26,253 nucleotides of DNA, taken from assembly GCA_020445165.1 (NCBI GenBank), contig JAGRHE010000019.1, forward strand, positions 1 through 26,253. The letters run 5' to 3'. The notes beneath the pieces were generated by a model. That model worked only from the letters and a program-made list of their open reading frames with translations. It ran no database searches and had not been told where the DNA came from. Position numbers and translations under genes: made by a program. Source of the DNA: Gammaproteobacteria bacterium. Its GTDB lineage: Bacteria; Pseudomonadota; Gammaproteobacteria; Chromatiales; Sedimenticolaceae. Shown here piece by piece: positions 17,247 through 26,187 of the stretch (within the stretch, counting starts at the first letter, position 1; every line of letters begins with the position of its first letter).

Positions 17247-17792
17247 GTGAAGGCGCGCAGCGTGCTGCAGTACATTGAAGGTCGGTGGCTGCCGGTATTT
17301 GCGGTTCTCCTCAGCCTGGTCCTGGCAGCCCCTGCGGCTCACGCCAGCGGCAAGGTCACCTTCCCCGAATATGGCGAGCCGAAGGTGGTGTTCGACGTCT
17401 TTCTCGCCGATCCTCGCCACATCACGGCGGCCCTGTCGTGGGTGCGCTCTTATATGAACCCGCTCACCGAGTCGCCCTACGACCTGGCGCCCGAGCTGAT
17501 GGAGATCGTGGTCGTCATTCACGGAACCGAGATCGTCACGCTGGCGCAGCACAACTACGAGAAGTACCGCGACAGCGTCGAGCGCATGCGTTACTACGCC
17601 AGCCTCGGTGTGCAGTTCAAGGTCTGCGGCCTGGCCGCGAGCGACTATGGCTACAGCGCCGACACCTTTTACGATTTCGTCGAGATCGTACCCTCGGCGA
17701 TGGTCGAGGTGGCCGACCTGCAGCGTCGCGGCTTCGGCCTGGTGATGCCGCTGGTGCACGAAAAGCACTTCTCGGTCGAAGACATCCGCTGA
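17247..17792 (+). CDS. Exported DsrE-family protein
   Basis: This 181-residue protein has a signal peptide (about residues 1-34, ending AHAS), then a DsrE/TusD-like fold. The family pattern runs from VVFDVFLADPRHITAALSW to MEIVVVIHG, with a probable active Cys at 127 (QFKVCGLAA). Cytosolic DsrE/TusD proteins bind sulfane sulfur on a similarly placed Cys; this protein is predicted to be in the periplasm. The GTG start at 17247 follows a GGCGGG stretch. With the rhodanese before it, it likely forms a sulfur-relay pair. A hairpin follows the stop. Confidence 0.85.
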   Translation: MKARSVLQYIEGRWLPVFAVLLSLVLAAPAAHASGKVTFPEYGEPKVVFDVFLADPRHITAALSWVRSYMNPLTESPYDLAPELMEIVVVIHGTEIVTLAQHNYEKYRDSVERMRYYASLGVQFKVCGLAASDYGYSADTFYDFVEIVPSAMVEVADLQRRGFGLVMPLVHEKHFSVEDIR

Positions 17793-17807
17793 CCGGCAGC
17801 GTGCCGG
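17793..17807 (+). terminator. Hairpin after the DsrE-family gene
   Basis: CCGGCA, loop GCG, TGCCGG form a perfect 6-bp stem directly after the stop codon. No T-run follows, so termination would be partial. Confidence 0.4.
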
Positions 17808-17878
17808 ACCAGCGCGTCGCCCCGCATAGCCATGGCAATCGTGGCGTGAACCCGGCTCGCTGATTGTGCGAAAATCCG

Positions 17879-20800
17879 ATGTCTTTGCCGCAGCGCCAAG
17901 CCGACGTGAATCCAGCCGTACTGCCACTGCCCGACCAGCACCAACGTGAAATCCGATGGGGACATTGTATCGGTGCGGCGACTGGCCACTCGGTCGCGAT
18001 CGCGGTCCAGGCAGCAACCCGGCCAATCGTTGTCGTCACCCACGACGTCCAGTCGGCAGCACGCCTGGCCGAGGAGATCCGGTTCTTCCTGGCTGACGAC
18101 AGCATTTCACTGCTGACTTTCCCGGATTGGGAAACCCTTCCCTACGACGTTTTCTCGCCGCTGCCGGAACTGGTCTCCCAGCGCCTGCTGACGCTGCATC
18201 AGCTGCGCCGCTTGCAGCATGGCGTCCTGGTCGTACCGATTGCCACCCTGATGCAGCGGCTGCTGCCACCGGCGTTCCTGGACGGTAACAGCCTGATGCT
18301 GGAAATCGGTGAACGGCTCGATCTCGATGCCTTTCGCCGGCAGCTCGAGGCAGCCGGCTACCAGTGCGTTTCTCAGGTCATCGCCCACGGTGAGTTCGCG
18401 GTGCGTGGATCACTGCTCGACCTGTTTCCGATGGGCAGCGAGGCACCGTTTCGAATCGATCTGCTCGACGACGAGATCGACTCGATCCGACTGTTCGACC
18501 CGGAAACCCAGCGCACAACCGAAAAAATCGATCGGGTATCACTCCTGCCAGCACGCGAGTTTCCGGTCGACGAAGCGGCAATCAGCCGTTTTCGTTCAGC
18601 CTACCGCGAACAAATAGAGGGGGATCCGCAGCGTAGCCTGGTCTACCGTGGCGTCAGCGAAGGTCAGCTGCCGGGCGGCATCGAGTACTACCTGCCCCTG
18701 TTCCACGAGCAGACCGCCACCCTGTTCGATTACCTCGATGACGCCAGCACCTTCGTCTTCGATCACCGCATCAATGACGAAGCCACACGATTCTTCGACA
18801 GCGTCGGCGAACGCTACGAGCAACGCCGCCACGACATCGAACGGCCACTGCTGCCGCCGCAAAGCCTGTACCTGACAGCGGAGCAGGTCCAGGCACAGAT
18901 CCATCGCCACCCGAGTGTGAGCTGCTGGTCGGGAAGCATCGATGCCAGCAGCGATGCCAGCCAGGGTATCGAGCTTGCCTGCCGCCTGCTGCCACCGCTC
19001 GGCATCCAGGCCAAGGCCGCCGACCCTGCACGTGCACTCAAGTCCCTGCTGGCGGAGAACCACGGCCGGGCCCTGTTCGTCGCCGAAACCGCCGGCCGGC
19101 GCGAGGCATTGCTCGACACCCTGCGCGGATTTGACATCCGACCGCGCCAGTTCAACGACTGGCACGAGTTCGTCGCAGCCGACGCGCCGCTTGGCATAAC
19201 CGTCGCGCCGATCGAAGCCGGTCTCTGGCTGACCGAGGCCGAACTGCTGGTGATCCCCGAAGCCCTGCTGCTCGGCGAACGGGTTCGCCAGCGCCGCCGG
19301 CGTAAGGGTCCGGACGCAGACCAGGTGGTCCGTAACCTGGCGGAACTCGCCATCGGTTCGCCGGTGGTGCACGAAGATCACGGCGTCGGTCGTTTCCTGG
19401 GCCTGCAGACACTTGAGGTGGCCGGCCAGAGCAACGAGTTCCTGACCCTGGAATATGCCCGTGGCGACAAGCTGTACGTGCCGGTTTCCTCGCTCAACCT
19501 GATCAGCCGTTACACCGGCGCAGCACCCGAGGCTGCACCGCTGCACCGCCTGGGCAGCGACCAGTGGGAGAAGGCACGCAAACGGGCCGCCGAACGGGTG
19601 CGCGACGTGGCCGCCGAACTGCTCGACATCTACGCCCGGCGCGAGGCACGCCAGGGCAATGCGCTGCCGGCGCCAGAAGACGACTACCGCAAGTTCGCGC
19701 TCGATTTCGAGTTCGAGGAGACTCCCGACCAGCAGCAGGCGATCGACGCCATCATGGCCGATATGACATCGCCCAAGCCGATGGACCGGGTCGTGTGCGG
19801 TGACGTCGGTTTCGGCAAGACCGAAGTTGCCATGCGCGCGGCATTCCTTGCCGCCAATGCCGGCAAGCAGGTCGCTGTGCTGGTGCCGACAACGCTGCTG
19901 GCGCAGCAGCACTATCAGAACTTCGCCGACCGTTTCGCCGATTGGCCTATCAAGGTCGAGAGTCTTTCGCGCTTCCGCTCCGCCAAGGAGGTAAACCAGG
20001 TGGTTGCGGGCTTGCGCGACGGCCTCATCGACATCGTGGTCGGCACCCACAAGCTCTTGGGCGAGCAGATCAAGTTCAAGGACCTGGGCCTGGTCATCAT
20101 TGACGAGGAACACCGTTTCGGCGTCCGCCACAAGGAGCGCCTCAAGGCGATGCGCGCCGAGGTCGACATCCTGACCCTGACTGCGACACCGATTCCGCGC
20201 ACGCTGAACATGGCGATGTCCGGCATGCGCGATCTGTCGATCATCGCCACGCCACCGGCGGCCCGCCACCCGATCAAGACCTTCGTCAGCCAATGGAACG
20301 ACGTGCTGATCCGCGAAGCCTGCCAGCGCGAAATCAACCGCGGCGGCCAGGTCTACCTGCTGCACAACGAGGTCTCGAGCATCGCAAAGACCGCGGCGAA
20401 GATTGCCGAGCTGGTGCCTGGTGCACGGGTCGAGTTCGCCCACGGGCAGATGCGCGAACGCGAGCTCGAACGCATCATGCGCGACTTCTACCACCAGCGC
20501 TTCAACATCCTGGTCTGCACCACGATCGTCGAAAGCGGCATCGACGTGCCCAGCGCCAACACCATCATTATCGATCGTGCCGACAAGCTCGGCCTGGCCC
20601 AGCTGCACCAGTTGCGCGGCCGGGTCGGTCGTTCACACCATCGTGCTTATGCCTACCTGATCGCCCCGCCGCCCAAGGCGATAACCGCAGATGCACGCAA
20701 GCGCCTGGAGGCGATCGAAGCCCTCGAAGACCTCGGCGCCGGGTTCACGCTGGCAACGCACGACCTGGAGATTCGTGGCGCCGGCGAACTGCTCGGCGAC

Positions 20801-21358
20801 GAACAGAGCGGGCAGATCCACGAGATCGGTTTCAGCCTGTACACCGAGATGCTGGAGCGTGCAGTCCAGGCAATCCGTGCCGGTCGACAGCCGGAACTCG
20901 ACCGGCCGCTCGACCATGGCACTGAGGTCGACCTGCGCATTCCTGCACTACTGCCGAGCGACTACCTGCCGGACGTGCACGTGCGCCTGATCCAGTACAA
21001 ACGGATCGCCTCGGCACAATCCAGTGACGAGCTGCGCGAACTCAAGGTCGAGATGATCGATCGTTTCGGCTTGTTGCCGGAATCGGCCATGAACCTGTTC
21101 GATGCTACGGAGCTCAAGCTCTACGCCGAGTCCTGCGGCATACGCAAGATCGAGGCCGGACCCGCAGGCGGCAAATTGCATTTCGATGCCGAACCGAAAT
21201 TTGATCCGCTGCGCCTGATCACCCTGATCCAGACCCAACCCAAGTCCTTCAAGCTGGACGGATCGACCCGGTTGCGCTTTTTCGCCGATCTGGCCGAACC
21301 CGGCCAGCGCGCCGCGCGGGTGCGCGGGATACTTGACCAGTTACTCGGGATGCAGTGA
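17879..21358 (+). CDS. mfd: Transcription-repair coupling factor
   Basis: Mfd displaces RNA polymerase stalled at DNA lesions and recruits UvrA. The 1159-residue length fits the family. The order is visible: an N-terminal UvrB-like module (about 1-350), the CarD-like RNA polymerase interaction domain (about 490-600, HEDHGVGRFLGL), a superfamily 2 translocase with Walker A GDVGFGKT (from about 641) and DEEH (from about 742), motif VI QLRGRVGRS, and a C-terminal TRCF domain. I chose ATG at 17879; a TTG five codons upstream is possible. The first 15 codons have no clear Shine-Dalgarno. Confidence 0.98.
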   Translation: MSLPQRQADVNPAVLPLPDQHQREIRWGHCIGAATGHSVAIAVQAATRPIVVVTHDVQSAARLAEEIRFFLADDSISLLTFPDWETLPYDVFSPLPELVSQRLLTLHQLRRLQHGVLVVPIATLMQRLLPPAFLDGNSLMLEIGERLDLDAFRRQLEAAGYQCVSQVIAHGEFAVRGSLLDLFPMGSEAPFRIDLLDDEIDSIRLFDPETQRTTEKIDRVSLLPAREFPVDEAAISRFRSAYREQIEGDPQRSLVYRGVSEGQLPGGIEYYLPLFHEQTATLFDYLDDASTFVFDHRINDEATRFFDSVGERYEQRRHDIERPLLPPQSLYLTAEQVQAQIHRHPSVSCWSGSIDASSDASQGIELACRLLPPLGIQAKAADPARALKSLLAENHGRALFVAETAGRREALLDTLRGFDIRPRQFNDWHEFVAADAPLGITVAPIEAGLWLTEAELLVIPEALLLGERVRQRRRRKGPDADQVVRNLAELAIGSPVVHEDHGVGRFLGLQTLEVAGQSNEFLTLEYARGDKLYVPVSSLNLISRYTGAAPEAAPLHRLGSDQWEKARKRAAERVRDVAAELLDIYARREARQGNALPAPEDDYRKFALDFEFEETPDQQQAIDAIMADMTSPKPMDRVVCGDVGFGKTEVAMRAAFLAANAGKQVAVLVPTTLLAQQHYQNFADRFADWPIKVESLSRFRSAKEVNQVVAGLRDGLIDIVVGTHKLLGEQIKFKDLGLVIIDEEHRFGVRHKERLKAMRAEVDILTLTATPIPRTLNMAMSGMRDLSIIATPPAARHPIKTFVSQWNDVLIREACQREINRGGQVYLLHNEVSSIAKTAAKIAELVPGARVEFAHGQMRERELERIMRDFYHQRFNILVCTTIVESGIDVPSANTIIIDRADKLGLAQLHQLRGRVGRSHHRAYAYLIAPPPKAITADARKRLEAIEALEDLGAGFTLATHDLEIRGAGELLGDEQSGQIHEIGFSLYTEMLERAVQAIRAGRQPELDRPLDHGTEVDLRIPALLPSDYLPDVHVRLIQYKRIASAQSSDELRELKVEMIDRFGLLPESAMNLFDATELKLYAESCGIRKIEAGPAGGKLHFDAEPKFDPLRLITLIQTQPKSFKLDGSTRLRFFADLAEPGQRAARVRGILDQLLGMQ

Positions 21359-21370
21359 AGTGCCGTGGCT

Positions 21371-21970
21371 ATGAAAAACCCGACACGATTTTTACGCGGC
21401 CTGGCCTGCCTGGGCATCCTGCTGATGTTGTCCGCCGCCGCAAGCGCCGCGGATGCCTATCGCTTCGAGATGGTGATCTTCGAGCGGCCCGGCGGCAACG
21501 CAGCGGAGGCCTGGCCGGACGACCCTTCAGCGCCGGACATGGGCAAGGCCGTTGGCAGCCTGGAAGGCATCAGCGTCGGTGGTCGACTGCTCGGACCGGT
21601 CGCCTACACCCTCAACCGTCGCGGTATGAGCGTGCTCGACCACGTCGCCTGGATTCAGGTGCCACGCGGGCGTGGCAGCGAGGCCTGGTACCGGATCGAC
21701 GGCGCACGCCTGTCCGGCCTGGTTCGCGTTACCCGTGGCCGGTTCCTGCATTTTGATGCGGACCTGTACTTGCGCGATGCAGTAACCGGGCGGCCCTATC
21801 GCATCAACCTTTACCGGCGCATGCGCAGCGACGAACTTCACTACATCGACCATCCCAAGCTCGGCATCGTGATCCGCGCCGATCGCCTGCAACCGCGCAG
21901 CGAAGCGGACGCCGCCGACGCAGGTGAGCCGAAGCCGGCCCAACCTGCCGGTGCCGAGCAGCCGGGTTGA
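21371..21970 (+). CDS. csiV: CsiV-family periplasmic protein
   Basis: This 199-residue protein has a Sec signal peptide (about residues 1-27, ending ASA) and then the YRFEMVIFERPG start typical of the CsiV family. The middle beta-rich part contains AWIQVP, GRFLHFDADLYL and RRMRSDELHYIDHPKLGI, and the C-terminus is a Pro/Ala-rich tail. CsiV of Vibrio activates the penicillin-binding protein PBP1A/LpoA system; a role here is by homology only. The gene follows mfd by 12 bp, a known neighbour. A GTG two codons upstream (21365) is also possible as start. Confidence 0.82.
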   Translation: MKNPTRFLRGLACLGILLMLSAAASAADAYRFEMVIFERPGGNAAEAWPDDPSAPDMGKAVGSLEGISVGGRLLGPVAYTLNRRGMSVLDHVAWIQVPRGRGSEAWYRIDGARLSGLVRVTRGRFLHFDADLYLRDAVTGRPYRINLYRRMRSDELHYIDHPKLGIVIRADRLQPRSEADAADAGEPKPAQPAGAEQPG

Positions 21971-22075
21971 CCTCGCAGCGACCTTCGACTATTCCTTACC
22001 TTCCTGAAATGAAGCTGTCAGAAGCGGCTCCTAGACTCGTTGCCTCAATTCACGGAAAGACCCGGGAGGCTGAAC

Positions 22076-22234
22076 ATGATCAAACCCAAACATCTGCTGG
22101 AAAGCGCAAAGATGCTGGCGCTGTTCAGCGCCATCGCACTCGTCGTCTGGTCGATGCCGGAGCGCAACCTCGCCCACGCGCAAAGCCATAGCGGCGAAAC
22201 GCTCCAGCCGGTCATCGCGGACCACCGCAGCTGA
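22076..22234 (+). CDS. Small exported or membrane peptide
   Basis: This is a 52-residue peptide with a hydrophobic segment at about residues 11-26 (KMLALFSAIALVVW) and an AHA-type cut site near 35. The mature part is short and His-containing. A GGAGG Shine-Dalgarno at 22065-22069 stands 6 nt before the ATG, which supports translation. I recognise no family. It lies in the gap between csiV and the cytochrome gene, without clear operon ties to either. Confidence 0.5.
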   Translation: MIKPKHLLESAKMLALFSAIALVVWSMPERNLAHAQSHSGETLQPVIADHRS

Positions 22235-22412
22235 CTCCAACCACGTTAGCGCACGCATCTGCGGAAAAGTTTCCTCGCGCAACCTGGAGTGGATATCAGA
22301 AGCGGGTTCCCATCCGCCCCTCCCGGTTGCGCAATCGGCGTGAACCCTGTCGCAAGATGCGCCAAAATGCACGTCGGTTTCGCTCCCTTAAGAAAAATTT
22401 AAGATTCGCCGT

Positions 22413-22437
22413 CTACGTTTAACCCTGTAAATCGTAG
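22413..22437. promoter_or_regulatory. Near-perfect inverted repeat overlapping the cytochrome promoter
   Basis: CTACGTTTA at 22413-22421 pairs with TAAATCGTAG at 22428-22437 apart from one bulged base, with a 6-bp loop. It sits just before a CATAAT -10 candidate (22440-22445) and covers the expected -35 position, so it looks like an operator. A second AT-rich inverted repeat (CTTAA at 22387-22391, TTAAG at 22399-22403) lies upstream. The rest of 22235-22495 shows no gene. Confidence 0.5.
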
Positions 22438-22495
22438 GACATAATCCGGGGCTCAAGCCGTACCCCGACAATTCTGGCGACACAGGGGAATGGCA

Positions 22496-25465
22496 ATGCA
22501 CCGTTGCATCATGTCACCGCGATACCTGCCGGGTATCGTGTTCAGCAGTTTCATCTTCGCCGTCTTGCCGGCATCGGCAGATGACGACTTCTCGATCGAC
22601 CGTGCACGCTGGGATTCAGAAAGATCACGCCTGGAAGTCCGCGGCGACGGCCACGACAACCGAACGATCACCGTGCTCAATGCCTACGATCCAGCCCAGA
22701 CGCTCGGCAGCGATCGGGTCGACGATGAAAGCTGGCGGATACGCGTGAGCCGCCCATCACCGGTTCCGTGTCGGATCCGCGCGATCTCGTCCGACGGCCA
22801 GGCGCTCGAACGCAACGTGTCACGGGCACCGGCGAACTGCGCACCCAAGTCGGCCCAGGAGCCGCCACCGGCCCCGGTCACATTGCAGGTCGACGACGTG
22901 ACCGGCAGTGAAAACGCCGGTACGCTGGCTTTCACCGTCTCGCTTTCCGCTGCCAGCTCGCAACCCGTCCGGGTCGAATATGCAACACGCAATGGCTCGG
23001 CACAGGCCGGCGAGAATGCCGATTACCTCGAAACCAACGGGTCGTTGAGCTTCCCGGCCGGAACCACGAGTGCCTCGGTCAGTGTCTCGCTGGTCGACGA
23101 CCAGGTCGCCGAAGCCACCGAAAGCTTCCGGCTCGAACTGAGCAGTGCTGAGAACGCCACGATTGCCGACGCCAGCGGTACGGCCACGATCTTCGATGAC
23201 GACCAGATCGATCCGCCGCCTCCACCGCCACCGCCGTCAGGACCTTCCGTCTCGATCAACTCGACCAGCGCCAACCAGGAAGGTGCGCTGCCAATTTCCC
23301 CGGTCGAGACCCAGGACCTGATCAACACCGGCACGCATGCCCTACTGGTGGCCAATGACCTGGGTATGCATTGCGCGGATATCGATTACCAGGTTTTCAG
23401 CATCCTGCCGCCGTTCAACGTGGTCCATGCGCAGGTCATCGAGCGTGGAGGTGAACCGCGGCTGCTGGATGATTCGACGATGGAGATCGTCTACTCGGCC
23501 GCCTCGTCAGCCACCGACCCGGCGCTGGCCAACAAGACTGCCGCCGAGCGTGGCGAGCCGGTGTTCAAGGGCAACTTCTGGCAGACCCTGCCGGGCGATC
23601 AGTACCCCCTGTGGTACGAGGTCTACTCGCCCTTGTACTTCGGCCTGCTGCAGCCGCCGGAGCCGGCCCTTGACCAGGCAGGCGACCTGGTGCAGGACAA
23701 GGGCCTGCCCGTGCCCGACTCGATGAAACTGGCCGGCAACGGGGTCGAACCCAACTGCCTGGCCTCGGCCGATCCGCGCAGTGAATGCGGCCTGGCGCAA
23801 TCCTTCATGCCGGGCTTCATGGAACCGTTCGTGGTCAACGAGCCGCAGCATTTCGATCGTTTCGATCGTGATGTGAACTTCTTCAACGGCCTGCTCGGCG
23901 GGCTCGGCCTGGGCGCAGTGATCCCGGACACCAACTGGTTCTCGGCCGAAGGCGTGCCGATCATGCCGGTCGACGACCAGGGCCGCTCGAATGCCTACCC
24001 GCTGATGCGCGTGCAGGCGATCGACAAGGCCACCCAACAGGTGGTCGCGTCGACCGATGTGGTGCTGCCGGTTGCCTCGGAAGCCGACTGTCAGCAGTGC
24101 CACGCTCGGGCACTGGACTGTGCCGCGATCCAGCAGGAGGTATACGGCTACAGCCTGGCCTGTGACGAGGAGGCTCTCGACCGGACCGATCTCGGTGCGC
24201 TGGGCGGTGTCATGACGCTTGATGGCGACAATCTCGGCGCCCTGCCACCGGGCGAGACGCTGGAGCAACGCCTGCTGAACACGGCGAAGATCAACATCCT
24301 GCGTACCCACGATGCCAAGCACGGCACGCAACTGGACAGCCAGCGCCGCGTGGTCTGTGCCAGCTGTCACTACACGCCGGCACTCGATCTCGCCCAGCTC
24401 GGACCGACCGACTCGGCCGCCACCGACCAGACCAAGCACATCACCATGTCACGTGCGATGCACGGTCATCATGGCGACCTGGTCTCCAAGACCGACAGCA
24501 GCGTAACCCTGTTCCCGGCGATGCCGGCACCGAACGACCCGATCCGCCTGGAACCGGTCGCGAACCATCTCGACCAGTTCCCGCTCGCGCAGGGTTCGCA
24601 ACTCACGGTCGAGGAATACGTGCTGGAACAGTCCTGCTACTCGTGCCACCCGGGTAAGCGTACCGACTGTCTGCGCGGCGCCATGGCCTCGGCCGGCATC
24701 GTCTGCCAGGACTGTCACGGTGACATGCTCGCGGTCGGCGACGACTTCTCGCACGACTTCCCGAACAACCACGGCAACATCGATCCGAGCAAACGCGTGC
24801 CATGGGCGGTCGAACCGGGGTGCCAGTCCTGTCACATCGGTGATGCGGTCAACCAGCCGTCCGACACCAGCGGCTTCATCTACGCCGCCGACTCGATCCG
24901 CTTGCTGCGCGCCTATCGTACCGGCGATGCAAGCGCGACCCCGATCCGCGTACCCGACTCGCGCTTTGCTGAAAACCAGGTCACCAACGACCAGGGGCAG
25001 ACGGTCGACGTGCTGTACCGGCTGAGCAAGGGCCATGGTGGCGTGATGTGCGAAGGCTGTCACGGCAGCACCCACGCGATCTGGCCGAACGGCAATCCGA
25101 ACGCCAACGACAACATCGCCGCGACCCAGATCCAGGGCCATGCGGGGACGATCACCGAGTGTACGGTGTGCCATGAGACCAGCCAGTTGCCTGACGACAC
25201 CCAGGGGGGCCCGCATGGCATGCATCTGGTCGACGATCGGCGCTTCTGGAAAGAGGGCCACAAAGATGCTGCCAAGCGCGAAAATGGGCGTCCCGGTCGG
25301 GGCACCTGCGGCAGCTGCCACGGTAGTGATCACCGCGGTAGTGTACTGTCGCGTACCCCGGTGGACCGGAGCTGGAACGTAGAAGGCACAACGCGCACTG
25401 TCGCCGCCGGTGAAGCCGTCGGCTGTGATGTGTGCCACAGCCTGAGCAAGAGCTTCGAACGCTAG
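22496..25465 (+). CDS. Secreted Calx-beta/multiheme (nine CXXCH) cytochrome c
   Basis: This 989-residue protein has a signal peptide (about 1-28), a beta-rich N-terminal domain (about 31-118), a Calx-beta domain (about 128-236), a run of eight Pro, then a long region with THALLVANDLGMHCADIDYQ followed by nine CXXCH motifs. Their Cys1 positions are 532, 621, 714, 737, 776, 852, 889, 938 and 977. Each should bind covalent heme c, so it is probably a periplasmic or outer-surface electron-transfer protein. I chose ATG 22496 because AGGGGA lies 6 nt before it; an ATG two codons upstream has poorer spacing. Partner and substrate are unknown. A TlpA-like thioredoxin gene follows. Confidence 0.92.
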   Translation: MHRCIMSPRYLPGIVFSSFIFAVLPASADDDFSIDRARWDSERSRLEVRGDGHDNRTITVLNAYDPAQTLGSDRVDDESWRIRVSRPSPVPCRIRAISSDGQALERNVSRAPANCAPKSAQEPPPAPVTLQVDDVTGSENAGTLAFTVSLSAASSQPVRVEYATRNGSAQAGENADYLETNGSLSFPAGTTSASVSVSLVDDQVAEATESFRLELSSAENATIADASGTATIFDDDQIDPPPPPPPPSGPSVSINSTSANQEGALPISPVETQDLINTGTHALLVANDLGMHCADIDYQVFSILPPFNVVHAQVIERGGEPRLLDDSTMEIVYSAASSATDPALANKTAAERGEPVFKGNFWQTLPGDQYPLWYEVYSPLYFGLLQPPEPALDQAGDLVQDKGLPVPDSMKLAGNGVEPNCLASADPRSECGLAQSFMPGFMEPFVVNEPQHFDRFDRDVNFFNGLLGGLGLGAVIPDTNWFSAEGVPIMPVDDQGRSNAYPLMRVQAIDKATQQVVASTDVVLPVASEADCQQCHARALDCAAIQQEVYGYSLACDEEALDRTDLGALGGVMTLDGDNLGALPPGETLEQRLLNTAKINILRTHDAKHGTQLDSQRRVVCASCHYTPALDLAQLGPTDSAATDQTKHITMSRAMHGHHGDLVSKTDSSVTLFPAMPAPNDPIRLEPVANHLDQFPLAQGSQLTVEEYVLEQSCYSCHPGKRTDCLRGAMASAGIVCQDCHGDMLAVGDDFSHDFPNNHGNIDPSKRVPWAVEPGCQSCHIGDAVNQPSDTSGFIYAADSIRLLRAYRTGDASATPIRVPDSRFAENQVTNDQGQTVDVLYRLSKGHGGVMCEGCHGSTHAIWPNGNPNANDNIAATQIQGHAGTITECTVCHETSQLPDDTQGGPHGMHLVDDRRFWKEGHKDAAKRENGRPGRGTCGSCHGSDHRGSVLSRTPVDRSWNVEGTTRTVAAGEAVGCDVCHSLSKSFER

Positions 25466-25486
25466 TCCACGGCTTGCGCGGTAGAC

Positions 25487-25513
25487 AAGGGGCCGGCTTG
25501 GCGGCCGGCCCTT
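25487..25513 (+). terminator. GC-rich hairpin after the cytochrome gene
   Basis: AAGGGGCCGGC pairs with GCCGGCCCTT through a 10-bp stem with one bulged G and a 6-nt loop, 22 bp after the stop. No strong T-run follows. It likely reduces read-through to the next gene. Confidence 0.5.
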
Positions 25514-25573
25514 CGCAATCAAAATGGCAGGGCTGTTCAACAATCCGGTTATGTTTGCTTGCCGCAGTAGAAC

Positions 25574-26134
25574 ATGAGTCCAATGGCTGCTGAGCGCCTG
25601 CATATCCATCGTCCGAAATCACTTGCCATGTGCTCAAAGTGCGTCGCTGCGCTGCTGCTGATTTTCCTGGCACCAATCTTCGCGGTACAGGATCAGGGCA
25701 CGTCCTACCCTGCACCCACCTCACTGACTCTCGAGACACTGAATGGCGGCCGCTACAAATCGATGCCAGGTGCGGCACGACTGCGAATCGTCAGCTTCTG
25801 GACCACCTGGTGCCCGCCCTGTCTGCGCGAGATGCCATCGCTTGAACGCGTGGCGGGTGATCTGAAATCCGATGGCTTAGCCGTACTGGCCGTCAACGTC
25901 GGCGAGCCACGCAGCCGGGTTCAACGCTTTCGACGCCTGCCGGCAGAACCCGTCGTGGTCTTGCTCGACCATGAGGGGACACACGCCAGGCAGTGGCAGG
26001 TGGCGGTCTACCCGACGACATTCGTGGTCGATGCGGATGACCAGGTGATCATGCAATTGACGGGTGCGGTGGACTGGGACGATGCGGAACTGCGTGAGAA
26101 GCTGATGGATTTTCTGCGCCCCGCCGCCATCTGA
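25574..26134 (+). CDS. TlpA/ResA-family thiol-disulfide oxidoreductase
   Basis: This 186-residue thioredoxin-fold protein has an N-terminal hydrophobic signal or anchor (about residues 19-37) and the redox motif WCPPC (Cys80, Cys83) in SFWTTWCPPCLREMPSLE. A cis-Pro lies in YPTTFVVD. It should face the periplasm. Related ResA/CcmG proteins reduce apocytochrome heme sites, which would fit the multiheme cytochrome gene just upstream; that link is inference from position. An ATG at 25628 is an alternative start. No strong Shine-Dalgarno is visible for either. Confidence 0.88.
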   Translation: MSPMAAERLHIHRPKSLAMCSKCVAALLLIFLAPIFAVQDQGTSYPAPTSLTLETLNGGRYKSMPGAARLRIVSFWTTWCPPCLREMPSLERVAGDLKSDGLAVLAVNVGEPRSRVQRFRRLPAEPVVVLLDHEGTHARQWQVAVYPTTFVVDADDQVIMQLTGAVDWDDAELREKLMDFLRPAAI

Positions 26135-26150
26135 TCCGCACGGCAGCGGC

Positions 26151-26183
26151 AAAGAAAAAGGCCCAGGAACTTCCTGGGCCTTT
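26151..26183 (-). terminator. Rho-independent terminator of tRNA-Glu
   Basis: GGCCCAGGAA (26160-26169), one C, TTCCTGGGCC (26171-26180) form a 10-bp stem. On the minus strand it ends in T5CT3, as in strong intrinsic terminators. It lies between the thioredoxin gene and the tRNA and may work in both directions, since TTT follows on the plus strand. Confidence 0.85.
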
Positions 26184-26187
26184 GGTA

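Noticed and set aside
18596..20608. Minus-strand open frame of 670 codons within mfd
   Set aside because: It is the antisense of mfd, whose helicase motifs are unambiguous. No signal or family was seen in it.
23215..23240. Simple CCG/CCA repeat in the cytochrome gene
   Set aside because: It encodes the poly-Pro linker after the Calx-beta domain, so it needs no separate explanation.
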